Shown: positions 1-10,229, numbered from the stretch's first letter. The stretch is 64,000 nucleotides of DNA from Incurvaria masculella (GCA_946894095.1 OX335656.1:3611001-3675000); one strand, 5' to 3'. Made by a program: numbers and translations. The notes: generated by a model from the letters alone, not told the origin.

Positions 1-1121
1 AAGATTCTCTTGGGGTCGGACAATAGTTTTATTGTCTTGAGTGACATTTATGCCTGAGCAAAAATGGTATTAAATTTATTAAATTTGAAAAAAGCAGTAT
101 AATGATAGCATAAATTCATAAATTTACGAAATCAAGTCCTCCGTTAGGGCGTTTGGCTGTGTTATTATATAAAGCCCCTGGATTTGAAGCTAGCTGGATG
201 GATATGATGAAAGATCGACCTTCTAGGACCTACCCATGAAAATATTATAGAGCAGAAACAATTCCTTCATATTAAAAAAAAAAATCAAACTTTCCTATAA
301 TTTTTTTATTATCAATTGGCTTCCGGTTTACTTCGCGGCGGACAAACAAGGTACCGACGCCATTTTGTTAGCTTTCTCAAGCAAGATTTTTTATTTTTGG
401 AAACGTGTTTTTTTTTTGTTTCCGCAACTTCTCATGTCGCGCAAACGTATAATTTTGAGGTTTTCAGTAGGTATTTATTTTATTTTTATTTTTTTCTAGG
501 GGCTTCATTCAATAACAATCCCGGGCGTTTCGCCAGCCCGCTTGTCGAAAGTGTACTTTACATAGAAACATAAGTAATTGAGACCCATTTACGGTATGTT
601 GTACACGTAATGAGTACTTTAAGGCAAAAACAATATCTCCTTTACCTAGATCCTTGACGGTCACAATTTCTTCCCCTTTACACTCAGCTTGTTGCTAAGA
701 TTACAAATGTACTTATGATGATTACGAACCCTATTCAAATGATGTAAAAGAGAACTCACCCATGCTGGTAGGGTGAGGCGTGTTCAATATTAATGCCAGA
801 ATCAGAGTGACGCCCCCGCGACCTGAAATGCGCTGGGGCCGCAACATCTTCTAACGAGATCCCAACTCAAATTGATACACTCCTCGCCACGTCCCAGATT
901 CGCCGGCGGCGGCGAGTACGCATTGGTGCAAGAACAACCAAGGACCCGTCGCAAGAATTTTCCTTGTCGTTTGCTGTATGGTATTGTGGCACTCGGGAAG
1001 TGGGTATGTGGGTATGTGGGTCTCGAGAAGAACAGCGTAGTTCACCGGAATCTATTGCGAAATTGCATTTGTATTATATATACCACTAACCAGTATCACC
1101 ACTAGTTATTGCTTAGATTTT
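1..1121. other. Left flank, no gene recognised
   Basis: AT-rich noncoding sequence. Short open frames exist around 316-573 and 851-1105 but show no family resemblance, and their codon content looks like chance. A GC-richer patch at about 800-1030 contains a short GTGGGTAT direct repeat near 1002-1020. It could be the edge of another repeat or a promoter, but nothing decides this. Confidence 0.4.
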
Positions 1122-1134
1122 TCATGTAATATTT
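1122..1134. repeat. Target-site duplication, left copy
   Basis: The 13-bp word TCATGTAATATTT lies directly next to the GAA tail of the LINE and is repeated exactly at 7256-7268 beside its 5' end. A perfect duplication of this length is typical of target-primed reverse transcription. Confidence 0.85.
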
Positions 1135-1284
1135 CTTCTTCTTCTTCTTTTTAGGGTCCTACTTTTGGGTCCCTTTTAATGGCTTTCGTGCATCTAACAC
1201 ATTTCGCCAATGTCAAAGTTCATAGCTATATACAAATAGTGTAAAAGGTTCTGAAATTAGTTGCCAACGAAACATAAAAGAAAA

Positions 1285-4200
1285 TCATAATTTAAGATCA
1301 TTTGCACTGATAAATGAAGCAAGTAACTTTAGAATTTTAAAGTTAGATGAAGAGAGCAAGCAATTAATATTGGTAGGAAGAGGAATTTGGAGTAGAGGAA
1401 GGTAATCGTATAAAGGAGCAGTTTTATTAATAAGAGGACAACAGAAAAATATATGTTCCAAATTCCCGTCATCAAGGCCACATTCGCACACTGATGAGTC
1501 TTTAATATGAAGTCTAGCCAAATGAACAGGGGAACAGCAGTGGCCTATTCTAAGGCGGCAAATAATAGAAGTTGAAGATTTATTAATTTTGATACGATGA
1601 AACCAAGGCTTAGCAGGGATGTTAGGCTGGATCTTGGCGTAATTTGAACCCTTAAATCTACTAGAGTTAGCCCACAATTTGGTCCAATTTTCAGTAAGAG
1701 ATTTTTTTGGGAGAGCAATTAAATCATGTGGGTAGTTTCTATATGGGATTTTATCCCCTCGCAGAACAGCTTGTTTAGCAAGATCATCTACCCGGTGATT
1801 GGGCAGGATGCCTGAGTGAGACGGAATCCATGCAAAGACTATTTGTTTGTCCGGGTTATTGTAGAGAATGTCTTTAATGGAAAAAGGAATAGGATTTTGT
1901 GTGTTAGAATGAAAGGGGTTCTGAGTGAGAGATTGAAGAGCACTACGGGAATCAGAAAATATTATAAATTTATTAGATTTTTTTAATAATAATGAAAACT
2001 TGACTGCCTCCAGTAATGCCGTTGATTCACCAGTGAAAACTGATGACTCTGGAGGGCATTTAATTAGTTGGTAGATGTTGCTGTTCTTATGAAATACTGC
2101 AGCTCCAACACTGCCTTCCTCCGTGAGTTTGGAGGCATCAGTAAAAATATACTCCCACCCTTCCCAGTTTTCAGATAGGATGGAATGAAAGACTTCATTA
2201 GCATTTGGAGACTCTTTTTCAATGCCAAAAAAAGGAATTACTTCTACATTGCTCGTAACTACTTGAAAAGGGTATGAAAACATTGGTAAGGAGTTAGAAC
2301 GGAATACTGGAGCCTTGACATTATTGAACTTACGATAACTTTTTACAAGTCTGGTGGGAGCCTTTTTTTCCCAATATTTCGCAGTATGAGAAAATCGGGA
2401 TAGTAAATTTAGTTTCGGAATTATTGGATGATGTAAGAAATAGCTTGCCCTGAACAAGAAACGATCAGCCAAGAACTGACGGCGAAAATAAAGAGGAGGT
2501 TCAACGCATTCTACTTGCAGAGCATTTATAGGACTTGATTTCATGGCACCTGTTATAATACGCAGGCATTTGTTTTGGATAATGTTAAGCTTATTAAGAG
2601 CAGTTCTATTGCAGGGTTCTAAAATATAGGAACCGTAATCCAAATGACTTCGTATTATTGCATTGTACAATAACTTGAGGTAGTATGGATGAGCTCCCCA
2701 CCAAACCCCAGCTAGAGTGCGTATAATGTTAATATTTTTTTCACATTTTTTTATTACATAATTTAGATGAGAGACACCTGTCATTTTTGAATCCAGGATT
2801 ATGCCAAGGAATTTAGTTTGAATATGTAATGGAATAATTGTATTGTTGTATGTGATAGTGATAGGGGGTACAATTCTTTTTCTACTGAATACTACTATAG
2901 AGCTCTTTTGGGCTGACAGTTCCAACCCATGTTCAGTTAACCATGTGTTCAAAGATCTTAGCGAGTATTCAATTTGTTCAGCTCCTTTAGGAATAGATTT
3001 ATGGGGTGAGTATATTAGTAAATCATCCGCATATTGCAGGACACGTGAAAAGGAGTTTATTGATCTGTCAAGATCATGGGTGTAAATATTATAAAGTAAA
3101 GGACTGAGAACAGAGCCTTGTGGTAAACCTTTCCAGATTATTCTAGAGTCGTTTGATTGTTCCTCTACTCTTAACATTATTGTTCTTTGAGATAATATAT
3201 TAAAAATATATGCAACAATTTTTTCTGGTATATGTAGATTTAGCATTTTTTGTTTGAGCTTTGGTAGGAGGACATTATCGTAAGCTGCAGATATGTCTAG
3301 GAATGCAGCCACAACAGACTCGTCCCGAGAAAAAGAAAGTCGAATATCGGTAGTGAAAATCCCCAAACTATCCATTGTACTTCTGCTTTTCCTAAATCCA
3401 TATTGTGTTTTAGCAAGAAGTTCTCTGTGTTCCACGAACCATTCTAAACGGTTTTTGATTAAATGTTCTGTAATTTTGCATAAGGTAGAAGACAGAGCAA
3501 TCGGACGGTAAGAGGAACCATCATTGGGGTCTTTACCAGATTTCAGGATTGGAATGATTATTTGAGTTTTCCAGGAGTCAGGAATTACCCCATAGTCAAA
3601 GAAGAAATTAATGATTTGTAAAAAGTATTCAAGGGTTGTATCTCTCGATTTAACCAGAAAAGAATAAGGAATCCCATCCAGCCCTGGGGAAGAATCCTTA
3701 ACATGATTCAAAACAATTTTGAGTTCTTTTAATGAAAATGGAACCTCCATGGGAGTACAACCTCCAACAAATGAATAAAGGGACGGGAGTTCATCTTCTG
3801 TAGGGGCGGATGGGGGGGCTAGCTTATTTAGGAATGAGTCTTTCCATGAAGCCGATGAAGGTATTGAAGCACTGTCTTCCGTGAAAACAGAACGGTACCT
3901 TTTAATATTGCGCCAAACTAATGAAGATGAAGTGTTAGGTGAGAGAGAAAGGCAAAAATTTTGCCATCCATTACGTTTTTTATTTTTAAGAGTACATTTA
4001 GTAACTGCTTGAATTTTGCGTAAATTTAAAAAGTTTTCATCAGTCATAAACTCTTCATATAAAGTTTCGGCATAGGAACGGTCACGAACAGATTTGGTAC
4101 ATTCGGAATCCCACCATGGAGGAGAAAGGCGATGATTTTTTGATGTATTTTTGAGCGGAATAATTTGATCTGCTGTGCTTATCAATAATGATGTAAATTT

Positions 4201-5022
4201 GGAGTAACAATGTAAAACATTGTCTAAGGTAACGATCGGCAGACTAGACATCTCCTCTTCTACTTTCAGACTGAACGTCACCCAATCAGCTTCATTCAAG
4301 CGATATTTAAGAAGAGGGGATTTATTTATGGAAGGAGGGGCCTGACAAGGAATATTTATAATAATGGGAAAATGATCGCTGCCGTGAGAAAATTTGGATA
4401 TTTTCCATGAAAGACGGGCAGCCAGATCTGGAGTGCAAAGAGTCAGATCCACTGCACTCGGATTCTGATTCGGGGGAGTCCGTCTTGTGGGTGAACCATC
4501 ATTCAGAAGGCATATGTTGTATTCATCTAGTAGTTCAATCAATTTATTGCCTTGGTGGTCACAATTTGCAGACCCCCACACGGAGTGATGAGAATTAAAA
4601 TCGCCTAAAACCACATAAGGCTTGCGGATGGATTGAAAAATAGATTTAATAAATCGAGTGGTTGAGAGCGTAGGAGACGATACATATACCGAAACAAATG
4701 TTATATTGTCTGCCATAACGGCAACAACATTTATACCATCAACTCGGGCAGGAAGAGTGAGGGAAGAAAATGGAATTTTTTTGTTGATGAACAGGGCGCA
4801 ACCCCCATATCCATCAGCTCGGTCATCTCTGAAGCTAACATATCCTGAAATCTTAAAGTGGGTTGATGGCTTTAACCAGGTTTCAGAAATTGCTATAACG
4901 ATAGGGTGATGTTTATTGATAAGGTGGAGTAAATCAGATTTATTTTTGATTAAGCTACGACAATTCCACTGAATTATTGTAGAAGACATTCTGATGAAAT
5001 GAAGCGAGATGAATGCATTCAA
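1285..5022 (-). CDS. LINE ORF2: endonuclease, reverse transcriptase, RNase H
   Basis: A 1245-residue polyprotein that would nick target DNA and copy the element RNA into it. Visible in order: an APE-type endonuclease (residues about 10-230, with WNCRSL, SETWL, GDFNSHHSVWG and GSDHFPI); a reverse transcriptase (about 430-720, with SYRPIALSS, FLDISAAYDNV, GLPQGSVLSP and the catalytic YADD); an RNase H (about 930-1060, with FTDAS, GESTALLEAV, FSDSRSAL and WIPSHSG); and a C-terminal Cys/His cluster (CECG...LEHIFFCC). The first Met gives 1245 aa, but Met12 at 4989 (MSSTIIQWNCRS) is the start expected from the family. No internal stop is present, so it may be active or only recently inactive. Confidence 0.93.
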   Translation of the reverse strand: MNAFISLHFIRMSSTIIQWNCRSLIKNKSDLLHLINKHHPIVIAISETWLKPSTHFKISGYVSFRDDRADGYGGCALFINKKIPFSSLTLPARVDGINVVAVMADNITFVSVYVSSPTLSTTRFIKSIFQSIRKPYVVLGDFNSHHSVWGSANCDHQGNKLIELLDEYNICLLNDGSPTRRTPPNQNPSAVDLTLCTPDLAARLSWKISKFSHGSDHFPIIINIPCQAPPSINKSPLLKYRLNEADWVTFSLKVEEEMSSLPIVTLDNVLHCYSKFTSLLISTADQIIPLKNTSKNHRLSPPWWDSECTKSVRDRSYAETLYEEFMTDENFLNLRKIQAVTKCTLKNKKRNGWQNFCLSLSPNTSSSLVWRNIKRYRSVFTEDSASIPSSASWKDSFLNKLAPPSAPTEDELPSLYSFVGGCTPMEVPFSLKELKIVLNHVKDSSPGLDGIPYSFLVKSRDTTLEYFLQIINFFFDYGVIPDSWKTQIIIPILKSGKDPNDGSSYRPIALSSTLCKITEHLIKNRLEWFVEHRELLAKTQYGFRKSRSTMDSLGIFTTDIRLSFSRDESVVAAFLDISAAYDNVLLPKLKQKMLNLHIPEKIVAYIFNILSQRTIMLRVEEQSNDSRIIWKGLPQGSVLSPLLYNIYTHDLDRSINSFSRVLQYADDLLIYSPHKSIPKGAEQIEYSLRSLNTWLTEHGLELSAQKSSIVVFSRKRIVPPITITYNNTIIPLHIQTKFLGIILDSKMTGVSHLNYVIKKCEKNINIIRTLAGVWWGAHPYYLKLLYNAIIRSHLDYGSYILEPCNRTALNKLNIIQNKCLRIITGAMKSSPINALQVECVEPPLYFRRQFLADRFLFRASYFLHHPIIPKLNLLSRFSHTAKYWEKKAPTRLVKSYRKFNNVKAPVFRSNSLPMFSYPFQVVTSNVEVIPFFGIEKESPNANEVFHSILSENWEGWEYIFTDASKLTEEGSVGAAVFHKNSNIYQLIKCPPESSVFTGESTALLEAVKFSLLLKKSNKFIIFSDSRSALQSLTQNPFHSNTQNPIPFSIKDILYNNPDKQIVFAWIPSHSGILPNHRVDDLAKQAVLRGDKIPYRNYPHDLIALPKKSLTENWTKLWANSSRFKGSNYAKIQPNIPAKPWFHRIKINKSSTSIICRLRIGHCCSPVHLARLHIKDSSVCECGLDDGNLEHIFFCCPLINKTAPLYDYLPLLQIPLPTNINCLLSSSNFKILKLLASFISANDLKL

Positions 5023-5363
5023 ACTTGACCCTATAAAAATTAAAGAAAGCTAAGTTGCAGATAAAAAAAATTTTTGCCAAATGTTCTGCTACCATGCAGT
5101 AATAAATTTTGTGGTCGAAAAATCTGCTAGAGCTTTTTTTAATGACATAAAGAGGATTTTTTATTAAAACAATCCAAACATTGGTACAAAAATCTGCTGG
5201 TCGCAGATATATATTTTTGGAGCCAAATATTCTGCTACAACGCAGGTAATAAATTTGGATGCCGAAATATTTTTTATATATTGTCTTTTGGATAAGTAAA
5301 ATAATATTGTTGAAGAAATTAAAATTTAAAGTGTAAATTGAAAAGTTCATATTGGATAAGAAG
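5023..5363 (-). other. LINE inter-ORF region with internal direct repeat
   Basis: The 341 bp between the ORF1 stop and the ORF2 start are unusually long for this class. A unit of about 63 bp is present twice, at about 5058-5121 and 5204-5268, sharing the core words TTCTGCTAC and GTAATAAATTT. A third frame, 4955-5425, is open right across the gap and overlaps both ORFs; its translation resembles no family I know and is probably incidental. Confidence 0.5.
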
Positions 5364-7088
5364 TTATTTTTTAATTTTGTCAGGTAAGCCCACTGGTGAG
5401 CGGATTCTGGAGTGTTTGAACCCATTATAAGCGTCTGGAGAATGATTAATAGCAGCGTTGGACGGTAAAGTATTGGAAGATATAAAACTTAGAAAAGCAG
5501 AAAATAATTTGTCAACATTTTCAGGGTTACTAAGGTCCATTGAAATAATTGGAGAAGAGGGTGTCAACAAAGGAGTTCGAAAAACCGAACCATTATGAGA
5601 TGTTGGAGGAGTGAAATCATTAAGAAGGGCTTGATGAGCGTTGCGATCGTACCCCTGAGGAAGAGGGGCGCGAGCTCGAGGTTGCGAAAAGAATGTTTTT
5701 TTGTATGAGTATGTAGGAATGGATGGTTTATTGACTGGAGCGCTGGAGGTGACCTCTGCAAAGGACCGCTTAGAGGGCCTAAATTGACTGGCAGCCTCCG
5801 TATATGAAATAGCTTCTTCTGCCATTTTATGTTTAATATTTTTTTGTCTATTTTGTTCCGGACAAATTTTACTTGTTGCATAGTGTCTGCCTTCACAGTA
5901 AAGGCAGCTTGCATTTTCTTCTGTGATGTTGCAGTCATTGGCTGAATGGAATTCTCCGCATTTATAACAACGTGGCTGCGAACGGCATATTGTCTTGGTA
6001 TGTCCATATCTTGAGCAATTGAAGCATTGGATGGTCGGATATTTGTAAAGTTCTACTTGAATAGAATTATACATTAATAGGATCTTATCAGGAAGACTCT
6101 GACCATCAAAAGTTACAACCACACTTTGCGATGGTTTCCACATAGGGGAACCATCGACCATTTTTTTGAAATTTAAGCGTCTGACTTTGAGGACTCTTCC
6201 TCCGCCAGGAATTTCAATGTCTTTCAAAAGATCCTCTTCGGACCATTCAATTGGAATTCCTTTCACCAATCCAATTCTTGTGACATTAAATGACGGAATA
6301 AAAGCCTTATATTTGGCTTCGGATAAATAATGATTTTGTATGAATAGATTGGCATATTGGGCGGATTTGAAGGTGACGGTTACTCTATTTCGTCCCACAC
6401 TCTTTACCCCACCGTCTATGATACCTTGGAATGAGTTCCGTTTTAAAAATTGACCAAAATGAACTGGATGCAGAACAACTCCAGCCGATGGATTTGATTC
6501 CACCCTCTGGACGTGGACTAAGAAAGGAGCTTTGTCAAAGTCCCGGTAAAGTTCGGTATGATTTGGAGTTGAGATATCATTCGTGGAAATCCGGGATGGG
6601 TCTTGTTGGGATAGATCTTGTTGGGATAGGTCTTGTTTGGATAGGTCTTGTTGGGATATGTCTTGTTGGGATAGGTCTTGTTGGGATATGTTTAGTTTGG
6701 ATAGGACTGCTTGAGGCCCAATAACCTGAGAATTGGGAGCCTGCTTTATTTCATCATGTTCACAATCTGACGAGATAAAAGATGATTGTGATGAATCAAT
6801 CTTAACTTTGAGTTGAGAGTTTTGTTTGTTACTTTTGTTTTTTCTTTGATGTTCTTTTATTTTTCGTTTCCTTTTACCAATTATGGCGGAAAAGTCCATG
6901 CCTTCATTATCAGACAATCTATCGAATGAATTGTGAATTTCAATGGTATGGCTGGCCTCTGGTGGGGTTAGGAATGCATCATTAAGGTTGTCGCTCTTAT
7001 CGCTAGATGCATCTTGAGCGAGAATGAACCCCGGCGGCATATGATGGCGGCCGCCGGGGTCGTCCGGGTCGGGTGGTTCATTCATCAC
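5364..7088 (-). CDS. LINE ORF1: gag-like nucleic-acid-binding protein
   Basis: A 574-residue ORF1 product expected to coat the element RNA in a ribonucleoprotein particle. Three zinc knuckles lie together near residues 350-410 (CFNCSRYGH, CYKCGEFH, CLYCEGRHY), preceded by an RRM-like region of jockey/I-type gag. A basic stretch (GKRKRKIKEHQRK) near residue 70 could be a nuclear signal. Residues about 130-165 form a tandem repeat of a five-residue unit (QQDLS and variants), visible in the DNA at 6595-6715. The frame is intact. The start is the first of two Mets at the 5' end, about 170 bp inside the element. Confidence 0.9.
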   Translation of the reverse strand: MMNEPPDPDDPGGRHHMPPGFILAQDASSDKSDNLNDAFLTPPEASHTIEIHNSFDRLSDNEGMDFSAIIGKRKRKIKEHQRKNKSNKQNSQLKVKIDSSQSSFISSDCEHDEIKQAPNSQVIGPQAVLSKLNISQQDLSQQDISQQDLSKQDLSQQDLSQQDPSRISTNDISTPNHTELYRDFDKAPFLVHVQRVESNPSAGVVLHPVHFGQFLKRNSFQGIIDGGVKSVGRNRVTVTFKSAQYANLFIQNHYLSEAKYKAFIPSFNVTRIGLVKGIPIEWSEEDLLKDIEIPGGGRVLKVRRLNFKKMVDGSPMWKPSQSVVVTFDGQSLPDKILLMYNSIQVELYKYPTIQCFNCSRYGHTKTICRSQPRCYKCGEFHSANDCNITEENASCLYCEGRHYATSKICPEQNRQKNIKHKMAEEAISYTEAASQFRPSKRSFAEVTSSAPVNKPSIPTYSYKKTFFSQPRARAPLPQGYDRNAHQALLNDFTPPTSHNGSVFRTPLLTPSSPIISMDLSNPENVDKLFSAFLSFISSNTLPSNAAINHSPDAYNGFKHSRIRSPVGLPDKIKK

Positions 7089-7255
7089 AACATCACCCTA
7101 CTTACGCGATACGAAAATCCAATAAACACAAATAGGCAGAGCAAGCCGGGAAACACGACACAATGGCTTTACGGAACCACACAATCACTGATATTATTCT
7201 TTGCGATTTGCAAAAAAATATGCACGCGACCTCATCGACAGTCTTTTGTCTTCCC

Positions 7256-7268
7256 TCATGTAATATTT
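7256..7268. repeat. Target-site duplication, right copy
   Basis: Exact partner of 1122-1134. It marks the 5' end of the LINE at 7255 on the minus strand and shows that the element is not 5'-truncated. Confidence 0.85.
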
Positions 7269-7345
7269 AACTGAATTGTTTTTGTTCACACGAAAACACG
7301 CAGTAATATTATATTATCTATGACAAAAACATCTAAAAAAAGGGA

Positions 7346-7665
7346 AAAACCGGTTAAGCGCGAGTCGGACTCACACACGAAGGGTTCCGTACCACTGCAC
7401 GCACAAGATTTAACCCAAATAAATCAGGTTTATTATATGGTGGCCCCCCTTTATGTTTTGTATGTATGTTTTGAATGTTTACTATTTGTCGTTATAGCGG
7501 CAACAGAAATACACACTCAGTGAACATTTCAGCTGTCTGGGTACCTATTACGGTTCACGAGATACAGCCCTGTGACACACGGACGGACGGACAGCGGCAA
7601 CGTAGCAATAGGATTCCGTTTGGCACCCTTTTCGTACGGAACCCTACACTCAGAAAGGAGCTCAT
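7346..7665 (+). repeat. Interspersed repeat family R (CCGG...CCCTA), copy 1
   Basis: Member of a very common lepidopteran repeat. It begins AAAAACCGG, carries the near-palindrome GCGAGTCGGACTC, the stretch GGGTTCCGTACC, a middle with TTATAGCGGCAACA, a GAGATACAGCC block and a run of GGAC, and ends TACGGAACCCTA. The same order recurs in this window in both orientations. It is noncoding; its mechanism of spread is not evident. Confidence 0.75.
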
Positions 7666-7900
7666 TAAGCACAGAATACTACAATTATAGTCATAGAAGA
7701 ATTAACTAAATACTCTTTGGATTATAAGGTTTGCTCGGGTTGATTCCATTCCGCCCCGCCCGCACGAGCATAAAAAGTAGCAACGATTTTGAGTGAAGTA
7801 TCTTCTAATTCTATAATCTAATTTCCTCACCTCCATGCTCAGAATGTATTAAACTGACAGATCATATAATCGCAGAATATCAAAGACATTAACTTTACAA

Positions 7901-7960
7901 ACAACCGGCCTAGTGCGGATTGAACTCGTACAAGAAGGTTCCGTACCATCATAAAATATT
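7901..7960 (+). repeat. Repeat family R, short 5' fragment
   Basis: Matches only the first 55-60 bp of family R, from ACCGGCCTAGTGCG to GGTTCCGTACCATC, with several substitutions in the palindromic block. Confidence 0.55.
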
Positions 7961-8820
7961 TAAATGAAAAATATTATTACGCGTATATTACAATATAATA
8001 ATATAAGCGTATATACAAGTTACCCATTGCTTATTCATTTTAGGCTGAGGTTTTTTTAGTTGTTAAATATACCCAAAGTAGGTATTCGTTTGTGAAGATA
8101 TATTTGTGGCTTAGGTTAGCCATGAGATGTTTTCACTTTTTATGTGACGTTTTTGTTCTGAGCGCTATAAAATAAGTAGGAATAAAACAATAATAGTAAG
8201 TTGTATAACTATTTAAGTTGTATTATTACTTACTAGTTACATAACTTGTGTCCAAAATTGTAGGCGTCCTTTGGGATGCAGATTTATATAAATAAAACAA
8301 TGAGTTATTGTATTATTTGTATCAAACAGACTGTTTGATGTCGAAAATTTGTTAATATTGTTTTAGAAAACGTTTCTATTAATTCCAAGCTTATCGACTT
8401 GCACTGTGTCAAACATCATCAAAGATAAAAAACATCACAAAAATTTAACAAGAAAAGAAAAATCAGAGATGCAAAATAAAATTACATGATTTCTACTTTG
8501 GTGCGCTGAGAAGAAAAGTACACAAGTACTACACCATCCTTAAGGGATTACCTAGTGCGTAGTGGCCGCAGGTGTCAGCGTTAAAAATCAAATGTCGCGC
8601 GGGCGACGCTCAGTATAATTCGCGGTAGTATCAAAACTCCTTTGTAGGTTATAAAGAATGAATTTAAGATAATATTTACTAGTTCTATTGTGTAAACACG
8701 AAATAAAATTACAATGTACTAATGATATCTTAAATTAATATTAAACAGTCTAACATCTAAACTAAAACTAAAACTAAAGAAAAATGTGGATCGGAGAGCA
8801 ATCCAACTAAATATGTAGCA
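7961..8820. other. Noncoding stretch, nothing recognised
   Basis: AT-rich sequence without a convincing ORF or terminal repeats. A small GC patch at 8560-8620 is not part of any repeat I could identify. Confidence 0.4.
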
Positions 8821-9322
8821 TTAAATGTAAAATATTTCATTGAAGTCAGTCGATATTTGCCCCAAAGTGCCTAGAACACTCGCCACGTTGCCTCTTTGAA
8901 TTTCGAGAGCGATTCTACGGATAAAAAAGGCCTTTGCACGACAATCGCCAGACTTCTCCGCTAGGAGTTTTCCGATGTCATCTGCAAAAGCCTTAGCGTC
9001 CTGTGACCAAGGTCCAAAGGTCTCGACGGCGAAAGGCTGAAATTCAAAACTTTCAAGCACCGACGTACTTAGACACTTTAAGAATGGCTGCCTTTGTTGC
9101 GGCCGCTCCGGCCACCCGGGATGTGTCGTGCACATAGGACGTTGCCAAGGTATCGACGCACGTCGCATCCCACATCAAAGCTCTGCCTCGACTCCATGGT
9201 ACCAAGGTCATTCCATCCGGTCTCTTCCCGTCATTGCGGCTTATGCCGGGTGGCTCTGTTATGCAAGGTATGTTAACAGACGCCAAGGAGCGATTTATGC
9301 AATGAAAGCACTTCATTGACAA
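8821..9322 (-). pseudogene. Retroelement ORF remnant with PD-(D/E)XK-like region, frameshifted
   Basis: Two overlapping minus-strand frames (9053-9322, then 8821-9168) together read as one decayed protein. The first part has the order GKRPDGMTLVPW then ALMWDATCVDTLA; the second continues FQPFAVETFGPW and ends EIQRGNVASVLGTL. I recall this combination as the C-terminal region behind the reverse transcriptase in some animal retroelements. The spacing of PD to the following D resembles the restriction-like endonuclease motif of R2-type LINEs, but that assignment is inference. The frame change falls between about 9053 and 9110. No RT remains upstream. Confidence 0.55.
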
Positions 9323-9420
9323 AATAGACCATGGAGACCGAAGCGGTCAACACTTGCTCCACATGTGAAAATATGGGGTTGACAACGAATTTAAAAAAAA
9401 TACAGAATACAGTCTAATAT

Positions 9421-9720
9421 AAATTTTATTATTATTATTATAATATTATTATTATATACACTAGCAGCTGCAAGCTGATGCATGTACTTCACTGATTGAG
9501 TGCACATTGTTTTTATTTTATTATTATTTTTTATTTGAAGTGTTCATAATATGAATGGTTTTTTTATATTTTTTACATGATTGTCCAAATTGTTTTTGAA
9601 ACTGTTCACTGAGCCTTATGACTTCCTCCGGCAGCTTGCCAAAACAAAATCGGTTGACATAGTTATAACCTCCGGGATTAACGTTGGAGTTTATTTTCTT
9701 TATAGAATTCAAGAAAACAA
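9421..9720 (-). mobile_element. CR1-like LINE 3' end, fragment
   Basis: Read on the minus strand it carries the decayed end of a CR1-type RT ORF (KLPEEV, then FQKQFGQSC) followed by a 3' UTR and an ATT-rich microsatellite tail (plus strand 9426-9455). Over about 240 bp it matches the copy at 33833-34095, which has the better preserved coding end. Confidence 0.65.
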
Positions 9721-9847
9721 AACTAGCGGTAGTAACCCGACTTCTACCACCCCTTTTTTGTATTTGGTTATGGTGCTGTCTCTACAACAAACACAAAAAC
9801 AACAATAGTTGTTATTAATATTATGTCTTCCTACAGAACCAGTACGG

Positions 9848-10229
9848 TAAAACTAACTAAATAAGTAAATAAATAAATAAATAAGTAAATAAATAAGAAA
9901 AACAGCTAATCTGGTTATATGTAGCTGAACGCCCCCTCTTGTGTCCCGCGCCGCCGTCTCTATGCGGATCGGGTGGCGCGAGCCGCGCCCCTGGAGCTGC
10001 AATGGGGTGCAGGGAGTGCAGGATCGGGAATCGGGAGCCGATCCTGAAACACAACATATAGATCGTGAAAAGCAGTAATATTTCGGCATTCGCCGTTATC
10101 AAACTTCAAGAGTCGCATAGAGATGGCGGCGCGGGACACAAGAGGGGGCGTTCAGCTACATATAACCAGATTAGCTGTTTTTCTTATTTATTTACTTATT
10201 TATTTATTTATTTACTTATTTAGTTAGTT
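9848..10229. repeat. Large inverted repeat with arms of about 115 bp
   Basis: The left arm (9848-9965) and the right arm (10118-10229) are nearly perfect reverse complements. Each holds a TAAA-rich tail, an AGCTAATCTGGTTATATG block and a GC-rich GGGACACAAGAGGGGG block. The 150-bp centre is GC-rich and unique here. A diverged single arm of the same family is at 62810-62950. It most likely formed by two copies of one short element inserting head to head, or by fold-back. Confidence 0.75.

Larger units (their letters stand above)
1135..7255 (-). mobile_element. Full-length I-group non-LTR retrotransposon (LINE)
   Basis: A 6.1-kb element on the minus strand with a 5' UTR of about 170 bp, an ORF1 encoding a gag-like CCHC protein, a gap of about 340 bp, and an ORF2 with endonuclease, reverse transcriptase and RNase H. 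The same 13-bp word, TCATGTAATATTT, occurs at 1122-1134 and 7256-7268, which I read as the target-site duplication defining both ends. The 3' end on the element strand is a short GAA microsatellite (plus strand 1135-1152). Both ORFs are open and the duplication is perfect, so the insertion looks young. An RNase H domain after the RT points to the I/Loa/R1 group rather than classical jockey; the exact clade is an inference. Confidence 0.9.

Noticed and set aside
4955..5425. Possible third protein of the LINE
   Set aside because: No similarity or motif, Phe/Ile/Lys-rich, and it lies in an AT-rich spacer; kept only as an observation.
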